Shown here in pieces: positions 6,069 to 6,268 of a DNA stretch of 6,268 nt. The notes under the pieces were generated by a model. It ran no database searches, had not been told where the DNA came from, and was given only the letters and a program-made list of their open reading frames with translations. Position 1 is the stretch's first letter. Every line of letters starts with the position of its first letter. Where the stretch lies: positions 1-6,268 of the forward strand of contig CAYOYL010000022.1 in assembly GCA_964408175.1 (NCBI GenBank), written 5' to 3'. The position numbers were made by a program, and so were the translations under genes. This DNA is from JAFGKM01 sp964408175. GTDB taxonomy: Bacteria > Ratteibacteria > UBA8468 > B48-G9 > JAFGKM01.

Positions 6069-6103
6069 CCCCTACTTTGTTCCTTTTTTTAACGAAGTAG
6101 GGG
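6069..6103 (+). terminator. 13-bp hairpin after the lipoprotein gene, possible terminator
   Basis: The left arm (6069-6081) pairs with the right arm (6091-6103) over 13 bp with a single T-G wobble; the loop is CC followed by seven T. Its place 58 bases after the lipoprotein stop suits a terminator, but the T run is in the loop and no T run follows the stem, so intrinsic termination in the usual way is doubtful. An upstream GGGGA (6054-6058) could instead pair with TCCCC (6068-6072), competing with this stem. Confidence 0.45.
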
Positions 6104-6108
6104 CGCTA

Positions 6109-6268
6109 GTGCGAAGAGTAATGAGTGTTGTATAGCACGAAGGGCGAGATGGTGAGCCCGTTGACCGACGCCCGTAAGACTCGCTGTACTGAAAGCGAGT
6201 CCACAGGGCAAGAGCTGGTGCGAAAGGATTTCACCTTATTCGCCTCCCCATTTAGGGGGGAGGCAGAC
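6109..6268 (+). ncRNA. Structured RNA segment, possible 5' end of a group II intron (partial)
   Basis: No coding frame is apparent here, but nested inverted repeats follow one another: GTGT/GCAC (6125-6128 with 6135-6138); GGGC/GCCC (6142-6145 with 6156-6159); GCCC/GGGC (6170-6173 with 6206-6209) enclosing a 7-bp stem GACTCGC/GCGAGTC (6178-6184 with 6195-6201); GGTG/CACC (6217-6220 with 6232-6235); and GCCTCCCC/GGGGAGGC (6242-6249 with 6257-6264). The segment can be read as starting with GTGCG at 6109, the GUGYG 5' consensus of group II introns, and lies just after a strong hairpin. The loop of the 7-bp stem contains TACT, which could pair with AGTA (6096-6099), near where an IBS2 would fall. 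Another large RNA, such as a HEARO/omega RNA upstream of a nuclease gene, is possible. It is cut by the window end, so neither a reverse transcriptase gene nor domain V can be checked. Confidence 0.4.

Noticed and set aside
6109..6240. RNase P RNA or cobalamin riboswitch
   Set aside because: Short stretches such as GACCGACG recall RNase P and CTGTACTG loosely recalls a B12 box, but the surrounding conserved blocks of both families are absent.
1..6268. CRISPR array, tRNA genes or a complete insertion sequence
   Set aside because: No regularly spaced direct repeats, no tRNA cloverleaf and no transposase gene or paired terminal repeats were seen on either strand.

Overview
The window looks like chromosomal DNA of a diderm (Gram-negative-type) bacterium with moderate GC and many AGA/AGG and ATA codons. 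Supporting signs are a lipoprotein signal peptide without an Asp retention residue, an ECF sigma/anti-sigma pair, strong purine-rich ribosome binding sites and tight gene packing. The mix of a neutral-ceramidase-like protein, a Gfo/Idh/MocA oxidoreductase, a Cys-type sulfatase and a family 9-type sugar-binding lipoprotein is typical of polysaccharide-degrading lineages such as Planctomycetota, other PVC phyla or Omnitrophota-like bacteria. That placement is inference; no marker gene here fixes the phylum.

Layout: (1) Positions 1-2874, plus strand, hold a catabolic cluster: the C-terminal end of a ceramidase-like protein, an oxidoreductase overlapping it by 4 bases, and a sulfatase 125 bases further on. 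(2) Positions 2875-2981 are a short AT-rich gap between convergent genes with weak terminator-like structure. (3) Positions 2982-5049, minus strand, hold a compact unit read right to left: a DUF167/YggU protein, an ECF sigma factor (17-base overlap), a soluble zinc-binding anti-sigma factor (13-base gap) and thioredoxin reductase (86-base gap). (4) Positions 5050-5185 are a divergent control region with a good sigma-70-type promoter to the right and a weaker candidate to the left. (5) Positions 5186-6010 encode a lipoprotein with a family 9-type sugar-binding fold. (6) Positions 6011-6268 have no gene but are dense in RNA-like structure: a 13-bp hairpin, then a folded segment beginning GTGCG that runs off the right edge and may be the 5' end of a group II intron or another large structured RNA.

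Two points stand out. The sigma/anti-sigma/thioredoxin-reductase unit repeats the logic of the Streptomyces SigR-RsrA-TrxB thiol-stress circuit, down to the same C-X25-H-X3-C-X2-C spacing in the anti-sigma factor, but packed as neighbouring genes. The right-edge structured RNA is not explained by any gene in the window.
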